Shown here piece after piece: positions 37,748-46,789 of a DNA stretch of 64,000 bases. Source of the DNA: Frateuria_A sp035943815 (lineage in GTDB: Bacteria; Pseudomonadota; Gammaproteobacteria; Xanthomonadales; Rhodanobacteraceae); NCBI RefSeq assembly GCF_035943815.1, contig NZ_DASZBU010000017.1, positions 51,182 to 115,181 of the forward strand. Direction: 5' to 3'. How positions within the stretch are numbered: position 1 is the stretch's first letter; each line of letters begins with the position of its first letter. A program made the translations under genes and the position numbers. The notes under the pieces were generated by a model that was not told the DNA's origin, ran no database searches, and saw nothing but the letters and a program-made list of their open reading frames with translations.

Positions 37748-39532
37748 TCAGGCGGGTTCGATGTGTCGCAGCAAGAGGCGCGCGCTTTCGCGGCCCTGCC
37801 AGTCATTGATCGACAGCTCGAACACCGCGCGCAGGCGCGGCGGCGGCTCGTGGGCGCCCACGTTGAACATCACCGCCTCGTGCAGGCCGCCATCGCGCGG
37901 ATCGCGCAGGCTCAGCCGCCAGTGGCGCTCGCCCATCGCGCGCCATTGCGCGCATTCGAACAGGTTGTCGAACAGCGGCTCGGGAAAGCCCTGTCCCCAG
38001 GGACCACCGTCGCGCAGCTGGCGCGCGAGGTCCAGGGTGAAGTTGCCCGGTGGGAGCTCGCCGTCGGTATAGAGCACCGCCTGCAGGCGTTCCTCGTCCA
38101 GCCATTCGCGGGCGACGGCGTCGAACGCCTCGGCGAAGCGGGGATAGTCACGCGCCTTCAGGCTCAGGCCTGCGGCCATGGCATGGCCGCCGAAGCGTTC
38201 GATGAGACCGGGCATGCGTGCGTCGATGGCAGCCAGCGCATCGCGCACGTGGAAGCCGGCGATCGAGCGCGCGGAGCCGCGCAGCTCCTCGGGGCGACCT
38301 TCATCGGCCGGAGCGAAGGCGATCACCGGGCGGTGCAGGCGTTCCTTGAGCTTGGAGGCCACCAGCCCGACCACGCCGGCATGCCAGGAGGGCTCGTACA
38401 AGGAGATGCCGGTGCGCTGGTCCATGCCGTCCAGGCCGAGGGTGCCGATCATCGCCTCGGCTTCGGCCACCATGGCGTCCTGCAGGTCGCGCCGCTCCTG
38501 GTTGATGGCGCTCAGCCGATCGGCGAGCGCGCGGGCCTGCACCGGGTCGTCGGTGAGCAGGCATTCGACGCCCAGGCGCATGTCCTCCAGCCGGCCGGCG
38601 GCGTTCAGGCGCGGACCGACGGCGTAGCCCAGGTCGCTGGCGCAAATGCCCGACAGGCTGCGCTTGCCGGCCTCCACCAGGGCGTTGATGCCAACGCAGG
38701 CCTGGCCGCTGCGGATGCGCCGCAGCCCGGCCTCGACCAGCACGCGGTTGTTGAAGTCCAGTGGCACCAGATCCGCGACGGTGCCGAGCGCGACCAGGTC
38801 GAGCAGCCGGCCGAGGTCGGGCTCCACGCACCCGTCGAATGCGCCCCGCCCGCGCAATCCCGCGCGCACGGCCAGCAACAGATAAAACATCACGCCCACA
38901 CCCGCCAGCGCACGGCTGGGGAAGGCCTGGTTCATGCGCGCGTCGTCAGCGCACGCCGCACACGCCGGCTCGCCGTGCCCGCAGGCACGCACGTCCAGCA
39001 CATTGGGGTTGACCAACGCATCGGCGGCCGGCAACTGCGCGCCCGGCAAGTGATGGTCGGTGACGATCACGCGGATGCCGCGGGCCTTGGCGGCGGCCAC
39101 GCCGGCCACACTGGCCACGCCGTTGTCCACGGTGAGGATGAGTTGTGGCGTCGGTTCCAGCGAGGCCACCAGCGCGGGGCTCAAGCCATAACCGTGCACG
39201 AAGCGGTTGGGGATGGCGTAGCCGACCCGCCGTGCGCCGAGCAGGCGCAGCCCGCGGATGGCCAAGGCGGTGCCGGTGGCGCCGTCGCAGTCGTAGTCGC
39301 CGGCGACCACGATGGACCAGTCATTGGCGATAGCTTCGGTCAGCAAGGCGACCGCGCGCTCCAGCCCACCCAGCGCTCGCGGCGGGAGCAGGTGGCGCAG
39401 GCGATGCTCGGCCTGCGCCGGGTGCAGCACGCCGCGTGCGGCGTAGACCTGGCGCAGTACCGGGTGCACCGCATCGCTCCAGCCTTCCGGCGCGCCTTGC
39501 GGCGCGCGCCGGCGCAGCAAGGGTGTCCTCAT
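37748..39532 (-). CDS. recJ: Single-strand-specific 5'-3' exonuclease RecJ
   Basis: 594 residues. The DHH-family metal motifs are clear: GDYDCDGATG (Asp79, Asp81, Asp83), DNGVASV, and TDHHLPG (Asp159, His160, His161). The DHHA1 nucleic-acid-binding part shows RFGGHAMAAGLSL. RecJ degrades single-stranded DNA from 5' ends in recombination and mismatch repair. ATG 39532 overlaps the stop of the upstream gene (ATGA), so the two are translationally coupled. It is the last of three overlapping genes (ABC-F, RpfE-like, recJ). Confidence 0.95.
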   Translation of the reverse strand: MRTPLLRRRAPQGAPEGWSDAVHPVLRQVYAARGVLHPAQAEHRLRHLLPPRALGGLERAVALLTEAIANDWSIVVAGDYDCDGATGTALAIRGLRLLGARRVGYAIPNRFVHGYGLSPALVASLEPTPQLILTVDNGVASVAGVAAAKARGIRVIVTDHHLPGAQLPAADALVNPNVLDVRACGHGEPACAACADDARMNQAFPSRALAGVGVMFYLLLAVRAGLRGRGAFDGCVEPDLGRLLDLVALGTVADLVPLDFNNRVLVEAGLRRIRSGQACVGINALVEAGKRSLSGICASDLGYAVGPRLNAAGRLEDMRLGVECLLTDDPVQARALADRLSAINQERRDLQDAMVAEAEAMIGTLGLDGMDQRTGISLYEPSWHAGVVGLVASKLKERLHRPVIAFAPADEGRPEELRGSARSIAGFHVRDALAAIDARMPGLIERFGGHAMAAGLSLKARDYPRFAEAFDAVAREWLDEERLQAVLYTDGELPPGNFTLDLARQLRDGGPWGQGFPEPLFDNLFECAQWRAMGERHWRLSLRDPRDGGLHEAVMFNVGAHEPPPRLRAVFELSINDWQGRESARLLLRHIEPA

Positions 39533-40434
39533 GCCTCTGCCCTGCGCCAGAAGCGCCAACGATGCCCCGGGCGATGCTGCCAGCGCTCGCCGCTGGCGAA
39601 GTCCAGCCCGAGCACGTGCCGGCGGGCAAGCGCGTCGATGCGCGGCCACCAGGTCCCGGCGATCTGCGCGGCAGGCAGGTCCTGCAGGTCGAGCAGCCAG
39701 CCGGGCGGCAGACCCCAGGCGTCTTCCGCATGCGAACGCAGGCCAACGCCGGCGCGCGCCGCCAGCGCACGCAGCAGCGGATCGTCGCTCACCACGCCCT
39801 GCAACTGCGTGCGCACATGGGCAGGTAGCGCCCCCGCGCCCCACAGCCACAGGCTGTTGACCGGCGGCTGGCCGGCGGCGCGGCGCCGCGCATTCAGCGG
39901 ATGCTGGTGCAACGCCACTTGCAGGTCGTTCTGCAAGATGCGCCAGCGGCGGCCCTGCGGCCCTTGGGGCAGGTGCTGCAGCAGGTTCTCGCCCAGCGCC
40001 TGTTCCGGTGCAGGAAATTCCGGCACGGCCATGCCCGGCGGCAGGCGCAGGTGCCAGCGGCCGGGTGTGGTCAGTTGCAGGTGCATGTCCTGCTCTTCGA
40101 ACAAGGGCACGAGGGCTTGGGCGATCGCCTGGGCCTCTTCCTGAGACAGTCCCATCCGACCACAGGCGAGCAGACGCACGCCACTCATGTCCGGCTCGAT
40201 CCAGGCCGGGTCGGCGCACAGCCAGGATGCGTCGCCCGCATCCCCGGCGAGCGCCTCGCGGGTGAGCGCACCGGCGGGCAGCGGCTGCGGGGCATCGAAC
40301 CAGGCCGCGAGCCCGGCGAGGTAGCCCTGCGAACCGTCAGCCTGGCGATCGGCCCGCGTCAGCAGGCGGCGCAGCGGGTGCGCAGGCTCGAAGCGCGCCA
40401 GCGCGGGCAGCCACACCTGCAGCGGCGCGCTCAT
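39529..40434 (-). CDS. rpfE: RpfE-like protein upstream of recJ
   Basis: 301 residues without signal peptide or membrane segment. It contains WLCADPAWIEPDMSGVRLLACG, NLLQHLPQGPQGRRWRILQNDLQVALHQHP and VNSLWLWGAG. In Xanthomonas a protein of this type, RpfE, is encoded directly beside recJ and has been annotated with phosphoglycerate-mutase-like similarity. Its biochemical role is unknown. ATG 40434 overlaps the ABC-F stop and its own stop overlaps the recJ start, both as ATGA. I am confident of the gene and moderately confident of the RpfE name, which rests on remembered gene order plus sequence flavour. Confidence 0.7.
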   Translation of the reverse strand: MSAPLQVWLPALARFEPAHPLRRLLTRADRQADGSQGYLAGLAAWFDAPQPLPAGALTREALAGDAGDASWLCADPAWIEPDMSGVRLLACGRMGLSQEEAQAIAQALVPLFEEQDMHLQLTTPGRWHLRLPPGMAVPEFPAPEQALGENLLQHLPQGPQGRRWRILQNDLQVALHQHPLNARRRAAGQPPVNSLWLWGAGALPAHVRTQLQGVVSDDPLLRALAARAGVGLRSHAEDAWGLPPGWLLDLQDLPAAQIAGTWWPRIDALARRHVLGLDFASGERWQHRPGHRWRFWRRAEA

Positions 40435-42407
40435 GCGCTGGCGGCCTCCAGTTGTTCGTAGAGCTCCAGCCATTGCGCTTCGAGATTTTCCTTCTCGCGG
40501 CGAAGGTCGGCCTGGCGCTGGCCGAGCTTCATCAGCTCTGCGGTGGGGCCGTTGTAGGTGGCCGGATCGGCGAGCTTCGCATCCAGCGCGGCGAGGTCGG
40601 CATCGATCGCCGCGACGCGGGCCTCGATCTTCTTCACGCGCGCCTTGGCGGCCTTGTCCTGCTCGCGCTGCGCGGCGGCGGCACGGCGCCGGTCGGCTGC
40701 GGATTCGGCCGGCGCGGCCGGCTCGTTCGGCTTCCTGGTCGCCGCGGTGCGCGAGCGCAGCCAGCGGGCGTAGTCATCGAGGTCGCCGTCGAACGATTCC
40801 ACCGCGCCGTCGGCCACGCGCCAGAAGCTGTCGCAAACCAGGCCGAGCAGGTGGCGGTCGTGCGAGACCAGCACCAGCGCGCCGTCGAAGTCGGCCAGCG
40901 CGTCGGCCAGCGCCTCGCGCATGTCCAGGTCCAGGTGGTTGGTCGGCTCGTCCAGCAGAAGCAGGTTGGGCTTGTCCCAGGCGATCAGCGCCAGCGCCAG
41001 GCGCGCGCGCTCGCCGCCGGAGAAACCGTCGACCGATTCGAAGGCGCGGTCGCCGGCGAAGTTCCAGCCGCCGAGGAAGTCGCGCAGCACCTGCGCCGCC
41101 ACGCCCGGCGCCTTCTCCTGCAGGTGGTCGAAGGGGCTCGCGCCTTCGCGCAGGCTTTCGACCGTGTGCTGGGCGAAGTAGCCGATCTTCAGGTCCTTGT
41201 GCGCCTTGCGCTCGCCGGCCAGTGTCGGCAGTTCGCCCACCAGGGTCTTGACCAGGGTGGACTTGCCGGCGCCGTTGGGGCCGAGCAGGCCGATGCGTTC
41301 GCCCGCTTCGAGACGGAAGCGGACATCCTGCAGGATGACCAGCCCCTCTCCCTCCGGGAGCCGGATTGGAGTGAGGGCTCGAGGCGAGCCGCCGTCTTCC
41401 GCTTCGGCCGTACCCTCGCCCGGGGGGAGAGGGGAAAGTACATAACCGGCGGACACCTCTTCCAACTGCAGCATGGAATCGGGCAAGCGCTCCGGCACTG
41501 CGAACTGGAAGCGGAAGGGCCGTTCCGCCCTCACCGCCTCGGTCCCGGCCAGCTTCTCCAGCCGCTTCATCCGCGACTGCGCCTGCTTGGCCTTGCTGGC
41601 TTTGGCCTTGAAGCGGTCGACGAAGGACTGCAGGTGCGCGCGCTCGGCCTGCTCGCGCTCGTGCGCGATCTGCTGCTGGCGCAGCTGCTCGGCGCGCAGG
41701 CGTTCGAATGCGCTGTAGTTGCCGGTGTAGAGCCGCGCCCTGCCCTCGTGGAGGTGCAGCGTGTGCGAGGTCACCGCATCGAGGAACTCGCGATCGTGCG
41801 AGATCACCAGCAAGGTGCCCTGGTAGCGGCGCAGCCATTCCTCCAGCCACAGCACGGCGTCGAGGTCCAGGTGGTTGGTGGGCTCATCGAGCAGCAGGAG
41901 GTCGGACGGTGCCATCAGCGCGCGGGCCAGGTTCAGGCGCACGCGCCAGCCGCCGGAGAATGCCTGCACCGCCCGCTCGTGGGTCTCCGGCGCGAAGCCA
42001 AGGCCATGCAGCAGGCGGCCGGCGCGGGCGCGGGCGTCGTAGCCGTGCAGCTCCTCGATGCGATGGTGCGCGCGTGCCATCGCCTCGCTGTCGCCGCGGG
42101 CCTGGGCGTGGGCTTCCTCGCGCAGGGCGGACGCGACCTCCTCGTCGCCGCCGAGCACGTAGTCGATCGCGGCGTCCGGCAGCGCCGGCGTCTCCTGCGC
42201 CACCGAGGCCAGGCGCAGTTTCGCCGGCAAGTCCAGTTCGCCCGCATCCGATTCGAGCCTGCCCTGCAGCGTGGCGAACAGGCTGGACTTGCCGCAGCCG
42301 TTGCGACCGATCACGCCCAGGCGCCATCCGCTCTGGATGGTCAGGTCGATATCGGACAGCAGCAGGCGGCTGCCGCGGCGCAGGGCGAAATGGCGGAACG
42401 CGATCAT
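40431..42407 (-). CDS. ABC-F ATPase (YheS-like) with an in-frame repeat insertion
   Basis: 658 residues with two ABC domains and no membrane part. The first has GRNGCGKSS, signature FSGGWRVRL and DEPTNHLDL; the second has GPNGAGKST, FSGGERARLAL and DEPTNHLDL. A coiled-coil tail ends the protein (about 575-655). ABC-F proteins act on ribosomes, resolving stalls or helping assembly. At residues about 322-352, in the strand before the second Walker A, a Pro/Gly/Glu-rich insert (VLSPLPPGEG ... LPEGEG) replaces what is normally a 2-3 residue turn. Its DNA (about 41344-41440) is an imperfect palindrome. The gene overlaps the RpfE-like gene downstream. Confidence 0.93.
   Translation of the reverse strand: MIAFRHFALRRGSRLLLSDIDLTIQSGWRLGVIGRNGCGKSSLFATLQGRLESDAGELDLPAKLRLASVAQETPALPDAAIDYVLGGDEEVASALREEAHAQARGDSEAMARAHHRIEELHGYDARARAGRLLHGLGFAPETHERAVQAFSGGWRVRLNLARALMAPSDLLLLDEPTNHLDLDAVLWLEEWLRRYQGTLLVISHDREFLDAVTSHTLHLHEGRARLYTGNYSAFERLRAEQLRQQQIAHEREQAERAHLQSFVDRFKAKASKAKQAQSRMKRLEKLAGTEAVRAERPFRFQFAVPERLPDSMLQLEEVSAGYVLSPLPPGEGTAEAEDGGSPRALTPIRLPEGEGLVILQDVRFRLEAGERIGLLGPNGAGKSTLVKTLVGELPTLAGERKAHKDLKIGYFAQHTVESLREGASPFDHLQEKAPGVAAQVLRDFLGGWNFAGDRAFESVDGFSGGERARLALALIAWDKPNLLLLDEPTNHLDLDMREALADALADFDGALVLVSHDRHLLGLVCDSFWRVADGAVESFDGDLDDYARWLRSRTAATRKPNEPAAPAESAADRRRAAAAQREQDKAAKARVKKIEARVAAIDADLAALDAKLADPATYNGPTAELMKLGQRQADLRREKENLEAQWLELYEQLEAASA
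41344..41440. repeat. Palindromic repeat element inserted in a coding sequence
   Basis: The ends are inverted copies: CCCCTCTCCCTCCGGGAG near 41344 and CTCGCCCGGGGGGAGAGGGG near 41420-41440. The element is about 95 bases and keeps the ABC-F frame open. It has the same look as the intergenic element at 47203-47343. Confidence 0.65.
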
Positions 42408-42549
42408 CGGAGGGAACGTCTACGGGCGACCCGACATGATACCCGGGCTTGGAATGCCGAGCCCATCGCAGTCGCCGCGGAGCGTCGTGGCGCGTCTGCC
42501 GCACATCTGTTACAACGGCGCCGCAATGCACCTTTGCGGAGAGGGGATC

Positions 42550-42885
42550 ATGGTCAAGTTCACTGGCGGCCTGGCGATGCTGGCCGCGATCGCGTTGGGG
42601 GCGCCGGCGCTGGCACATGCCGGCGACAATCTGCTGATCAAGCGCGTGCAGCAGGAACAGGGCATGAACCTGCCCACCCGCGGCATGACCATGGCCCAGG
42701 TCGAGAAGCGCTACGGCGCCCCGCAGCGCAAGCTGCAACCGCGCGGCGGCGACACCAGGAAGCATCCGGTGATCAACCGCTGGGACTACAGCAACTTCAT
42801 CGTGTACTTCGAGCACGATCACGTGATCCATTCGGTACTCAACACGCCGGCGGGAAACAATCACGATCCGGCGAGCGCGCAGTAA
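42550..42885 (+). CDS. Small periplasmic protein, BamE/SmpA-like
   Basis: 111 residues. A signal peptide (VKFTGGLAMLAAIALGAPALAHAGD) precedes a small domain with GMTMAQVEKRYGAP and WDYSNFIVYFEHDHVIHSV. The order of a short helix containing MTxxQVxxxxGxP and then beta strands resembles SmpA/OmlA/BamE-type domains, though no lipobox cysteine is present. The ATG at 42550 follows GAGAGGGG. The gene is monocistronic with its own terminator and is divergent from the ABC-F gene over 142 bases. Function unknown. Confidence 0.8.
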   Translation: MVKFTGGLAMLAAIALGAPALAHAGDNLLIKRVQQEQGMNLPTRGMTMAQVEKRYGAPQRKLQPRGGDTRKHPVINRWDYSNFIVYFEHDHVIHSVLNTPAGNNHDPASAQ

Positions 42886-42913
42886 GAGCCCTCGCCCCCG
42901 GCGCCAGACAAAG

Positions 42914-42943
42914 GGATCCCCGCGAAAGCGGGGATCTTTTTTT
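42914..42943 (+). terminator. Rho-independent terminator
   Basis: 9-bp stem (GATCCCCGC/GCGGGGATC) with a GAAA loop, then seven T. It follows the BamE-like gene by 29 bases. Confidence 0.93.
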
Positions 42944-43009
42944 GGTCATGCCCAAGCCGGCCTGGCTCGACTAAACTGCGCCGCCTTTCCGTCCGACACG
43001 AGCAACGCG

Positions 43010-44047
43010 ATGACTTCCTCCCCTGACCTGCGACTGCCTGCCGAATGGGAACCGCAGGACGCGGTGCTGATCGCGTGGCCGCACGAGGGTACTGACTGGG
43101 CCGAGCGCCTGTCCGAGGTGGAAACCACCTACGTCGCCCTCGCCGCCGCCGTCGTGCGCTTCCAGCCGCTGGTCGTGATCGTCGCCGACGAGCGCGTACG
43201 CGCCGACGCCGAGCGCGGGCTGCGCGGCGCGGGCGTGGACCTCGAACGCATCCGCTTCGCGGAACTGCCCTACGACGATACCTGGCTGCGCGATTCGGGA
43301 CCCATCACGCTGGTCTCGGCGCAGGGCTTCCAGCTCACCGACTTCCGCTTCACCGGCTGGGGCGGCAAGTTCGGCGCCGAGCAGGACGATGCGCTGGTCG
43401 CCGGCCTGGTCGCCACCGGCGTGTTCGGCCCGGCGGCGCACGAGCGCGTGGACTGGGCGCTGGAAGGCGGCGGCATCGAGAGCGACGGCGGCAGCACGGT
43501 ACTCACCACCTGGCGCTGCCTGCACCAGCGCCATCCGGAGCAGTCGCGCGAGGCGATGGACGCGATCCTGCGCGAGAACCTGCATGCCCGGCGCGTGTTG
43601 TGGCTGGACCACGGTTACCTCGAGGGCGACGACACCGACGCGCACATCGACACCCTCGCCCGCTTCGCGCCCGGCAACCGCATCGTGTTCCAGGCCTGCG
43701 ACGATCCGGCCGACCCGCACCACGAGGAGCTTGCGCGCATGGCCGCCGAACTGGCGGCGCTGCGTACGACGGAAGGCGAGCCCTACCGGCTCTCGCCCCT
43801 GCCCTGGGCGCAGCCGATCCTCGACCGGGGCCGCCGCCTGGCGGCCTCGTACGCGAACTACCTGGTCGTCAACGGCGCGGTGCTGGTGCCGGCCTATGGC
43901 GACGCGGCCGACGCCGACGCCGCGCGCATCATCGGCGCGGCCTATCCCGGCCGCGAGGTGGTGCAGGTGCCCTGCCGCCCGCTGATCTGGCAGAACGGCA
44001 GCCTGCACTGCATCACCATGCAGTTGCCTGCCGGCCTGCTGGGCTGA
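43010..44047 (+). CDS. aguA: Agmatine deiminase
   Basis: 345 residues. It converts agmatine to N-carbamoylputrescine plus ammonia, the first of two steps to putrescine. The catalytic cysteine is Cys334 in NGSLHCITMQLP. Other guanidine-deiminase marks are WPHEGTDWAE, DDTWLRDSGP, WALEGGGIESDG and DDTDAHIDT, which includes the catalytic His. Length and motifs are normal for AguA. The amidase gene for the second step begins 88 bases downstream on the same strand, so the pair forms a putrescine operon. The ATG at 43010 starts the conserved N-terminus. Confidence 0.96.
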   Translation: MTSSPDLRLPAEWEPQDAVLIAWPHEGTDWAERLSEVETTYVALAAAVVRFQPLVVIVADERVRADAERGLRGAGVDLERIRFAELPYDDTWLRDSGPITLVSAQGFQLTDFRFTGWGGKFGAEQDDALVAGLVATGVFGPAAHERVDWALEGGGIESDGGSTVLTTWRCLHQRHPEQSREAMDAILRENLHARRVLWLDHGYLEGDDTDAHIDTLARFAPGNRIVFQACDDPADPHHEELARMAAELAALRTTEGEPYRLSPLPWAQPILDRGRRLAASYANYLVVNGAVLVPAYGDAADADAARIIGAAYPGREVVQVPCRPLIWQNGSLHCITMQLPAGLLG

Positions 44048-44135
44048 ATGCCCGCCACGCTGCAACGCTTTGCCGACAACCACCCCGTCGCGCTCCGCTA
44101 AACTGCGTTTCCTCGCAAGTGATCAAGAGACGGGC

Positions 44136-45026
44136 ATGACCGGCAAGACACTCAAGGTGGCGCTGCTGCAGGAAACCAACCGCGGCAGCCGTGACGCGAA
44201 CCTCGATGCGATCGAGGCGGGTCTGCGCGAGGCCGCTGCCGCCGGCGCGCAACTGGTGCTTCTGCAGGAGCTGCACAACGGGCCGTATTTCTGCCAGCGC
44301 GAATGCGTGGACGAGTTCGACCTGGCCGAGACGATTCCCGGCGCGGGTACCGAGCGCATCGGCAGGCTGGCCGAGGAATTTCGGCTGGTCGTGGTCGCCT
44401 CGATCTTCGAGAAGCGCGCAGCCGGCCTGTACCACAACACGGCGGTGGTGTTCGACCGTTCCGCGGCCATCGCCGGCAAGTACCGCAAGATGCACATCCC
44501 GGACGACCCGGCCTTCTACGAGAAGTTCTATTTCACGCCGGGCGACCTGGGCTTCGAGCCGATCGATACCTCGGTCGGCCGGCTGGGCGTGCTGGTGTGC
44601 TGGGACCAGTGGTATCCGGAGGCCGCGCGACTGATGGCGCTGGCCGGCGCGCAGCTGCTGCTCTACCCCACCGCGATCGGCTGGGATCCCGGTGACGCGC
44701 AGGACGAGAGGGACCGCCAGCGCGAGGCCTGGGTGACCGTGCAGCGCGGCCACGCCGTGGCCAACGGACTGCCGCTGCTTGCCTGCAATCGCACCGGCTA
44801 CGAGGCCGACCCCTCTGAAGTGGGTGCAGGCATCCAGTTCTGGGGCACCAGTTTCGTAGCCGGGCCGCAGGGCGAGTTCCTGGCCAAGGCCGGCACCGAC
44901 GGGCGCGAGCTGCTGCTGGTCGACATTGACCTTTCGCGCAGCGAGCACGTGCGGCGGATCTGGCCGTTCCTGCGCGACCGACGCATCGATGCCTACGGCG
45001 ATCTGCTCAAGCGCTATCGCGATTGA
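44136..45026 (+). CDS. aguB: N-carbamoylputrescine amidase
   Basis: 296 residues of the carbon-nitrogen hydrolase (nitrilase) superfamily. The catalytic triad is Glu45 (LLQELHN), Lys118 (YRKMHIP) and Cys155 (VLVCWDQWYPE). It hydrolyses N-carbamoylputrescine to putrescine, CO2 and ammonia. LVLLQELHNGPYFCQ and IPDDPAFYEKFYF are typical of the AguB branch. It follows aguA in the same direction. ATG 44136 gives the standard N-terminus; the frame upstream only adds non-conserved sequence. Confidence 0.96.
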   Translation: MTGKTLKVALLQETNRGSRDANLDAIEAGLREAAAAGAQLVLLQELHNGPYFCQRECVDEFDLAETIPGAGTERIGRLAEEFRLVVVASIFEKRAAGLYHNTAVVFDRSAAIAGKYRKMHIPDDPAFYEKFYFTPGDLGFEPIDTSVGRLGVLVCWDQWYPEAARLMALAGAQLLLYPTAIGWDPGDAQDERDRQREAWVTVQRGHAVANGLPLLACNRTGYEADPSEVGAGIQFWGTSFVAGPQGEFLAKAGTDGRELLLVDIDLSRSEHVRRIWPFLRDRRIDAYGDLLKRYRD

Positions 45027-45080
45027 GCCCCGACGGAACGCCCGCATCTAGGGCATTGGCACACCCGACCCGGTACCCGC

Positions 45081-46307
45081 ATGAGCCTTTCCCAGACCGA
45101 CGCCAGCTCGCCCGACGCCCTGCTCGGCGAGCCACTGCAACACGTTACCCGCGACGGCGTGGAGTACGTGGTGCTCGGCACGGCACATGTCTCGCGCGCC
45201 AGCGTGGCGGCGGTCGAGACGCTGGTGGCGAACGAGGGCTTCGACGCGATCGCGGTCGAGCTTTGCCATAGCCGCGCCGAGGGCATGCGCAATCCGGACG
45301 CCTTCAAGCAGATGGACCTCTTCCAGGTGATCCGCCAGGGCAAGGTCGGCATGGTCGCGGCGAGCCTGGTGCTCTCCTCCTTCCAGCAGCGCCTGGCCGC
45401 CCAATATGGCATCCAGCCGGGCGCGGAGATGAAGGCGGCCATGGATGGCGCCGAGCGCGCCGGGCTACCGCTGTGGCTGATCGACCGCGAGGTCGGCACC
45501 ACGCTCAAGCGCGTCTGGCGCAGTGTCGGCCTCTGGTCGCGCTTCGGCCTGCTCGGCGGGCTGATCGCCAGCGTGTTCGAGCGCGAGCAGGTGGACGAGA
45601 AGGAAATCGAGAAGCTCAAGGGAGGCGACCTGCTGGAGAGCGCCTTCGGCGAGTTCGCGCAGAGTTCCGCGCCGCTCTACGACAGCCTGATCGGCGAGCG
45701 CGACGCCTTCATGGCCGCGCGCCTGAGGGAGCAGGCGCTGGCCGCGCCGAAGGTGCGCCGCGTGCTGGTGGTGATTGGCGCCGGGCACCTCAAAGGTCTG
45801 TGCGACCACCTCCGCGAACAGCGGGAACCACCCGCCGAGCGCGTCGCGAAGCTTGCGCAGTTGCCGCCGAAGGCATCGTGGCCCAAGTGGCTGGCGCTGG
45901 GCCTGGCGCTGCTGGTGTTCGCGGCGATCGGGTATGCCTTCCATCGGAACCCGGCGCTGGGCGCGCAGGCGCTGCGCAACTGGGTGCTCTTCACCGGAGG
46001 CTTCGCCGCGCTGGGCGCGCTGGTGGCGGGCGGGCATCCGCTGAGCATCGTGGCCGCCTTCGTCGCCGCACCCATCAAGCCCTTCCGCCCCGGCATCCCC
46101 GCCGGCGGCATCAGCGCCATGGCCGAGGCATGGGTACGCCGCCCGCGCGTGGCCGACTTCGAGACCCTGCGCGACGACATCGGCCGGTGGACCGGCTGGT
46201 GGAAGAACCGGGTGGCGCGCACCCTGCTCAACTTCATCCTGGTCAGCGTCGGCACGGCGATCGGCGAGTACGCGGCCGGCATCCAGATCTTCAAGAGCCT
46301 GTTCTGA
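45081..46307 (+). CDS. TraB/PrgY-like membrane protein
   Basis: 408 residues. The N-terminal domain carries the family marks GTAHVSRAS and VELCHSRAEG and later VLVVIGAGHLKGL, conserved from bacterial TraB/GumN proteins to eukaryotic TRABD. Three or four hydrophobic segments lie in the C-terminal third (WLALGLALLVFAAIGYAF; WVLFTGGFAALGALVAGG; LLNFILVSVGTAIGEYAAG), placing it in the inner membrane. Enterococcal PrgY/TraB relatives reduce pheromone activity and a metalloprotease-like role has been suggested for the fold. The physiological role here is unknown. It starts 54 bases after aguB. Confidence 0.85.
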   Translation: MSLSQTDASSPDALLGEPLQHVTRDGVEYVVLGTAHVSRASVAAVETLVANEGFDAIAVELCHSRAEGMRNPDAFKQMDLFQVIRQGKVGMVAASLVLSSFQQRLAAQYGIQPGAEMKAAMDGAERAGLPLWLIDREVGTTLKRVWRSVGLWSRFGLLGGLIASVFEREQVDEKEIEKLKGGDLLESAFGEFAQSSAPLYDSLIGERDAFMAARLREQALAAPKVRRVLVVIGAGHLKGLCDHLREQREPPAERVAKLAQLPPKASWPKWLALGLALLVFAAIGYAFHRNPALGAQALRNWVLFTGGFAALGALVAGGHPLSIVAAFVAAPIKPFRPGIPAGGISAMAEAWVRRPRVADFETLRDDIGRWTGWWKNRVARTLLNFILVSVGTAIGEYAAGIQIFKSLF

Positions 46308-46447
46308 GAACTTCCTGGCAGGACCGAAGCTGACGCCCAGGCCCCTGATTTCCATCAAGGCGGTGCATCAAGTTGTCCGTCGCGCAACGCAGACACTATA
46401 CTTCCGCGACTTTGCACCCTACCGACCCAAGCGTGGGAATGATCTCG

Positions 46448-46771
46448 ATGATTCGACTGCAACTGCTCGGCCTGACTGTGGCCGCAGCGCTCCTCGCCAC
46501 CGGCAGCGCGCACGCCGCAGGCGACAAGGCCAATGGCCGCAAGCTGGTCTACACCTGCAACGGTTGCCACGGCGTGGCGGGCTACACCAACGCCTATCCG
46601 GATTACCCGGTGCCGAAGATCGCCGGACAGAACGAGCAGTACATCATCAATGCCCTGCACGGCTACAAGAGCGGCGAGCGCACCCACCCGACGATGATGG
46701 CGCAGGCGCAGAGCCTGTCCGACCAGGACATCGACGATATCGCCGCCTACCTTTCCAGCCTCGCCAAGTAA
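46448..46771 (+). CDS. Cytochrome c, class I, periplasmic
   Basis: 107 residues. A signal peptide (IRLQLLGLTVAAALLATGSAHA) leads to a mono-haem domain with CNGCH as the haem-binding motif and a methionine ligand likely in THPTMMAQAQSLSDQD. The last helix, DIDDIAAYLSSLAK, is typical. It should carry electrons in the periplasm. I chose ATG 46448, with GGGA 9 bases upstream; ATG 46439 is also in frame. A paralogous cytochrome follows 18 bases later, so the two are co-transcribed. Confidence 0.92.
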   Translation: MIRLQLLGLTVAAALLATGSAHAAGDKANGRKLVYTCNGCHGVAGYTNAYPDYPVPKIAGQNEQYIINALHGYKSGERTHPTMMAQAQSLSDQDIDDIAAYLSSLAK

Positions 46772-46789
46772 GCCTCGAAGGATCCCTGC

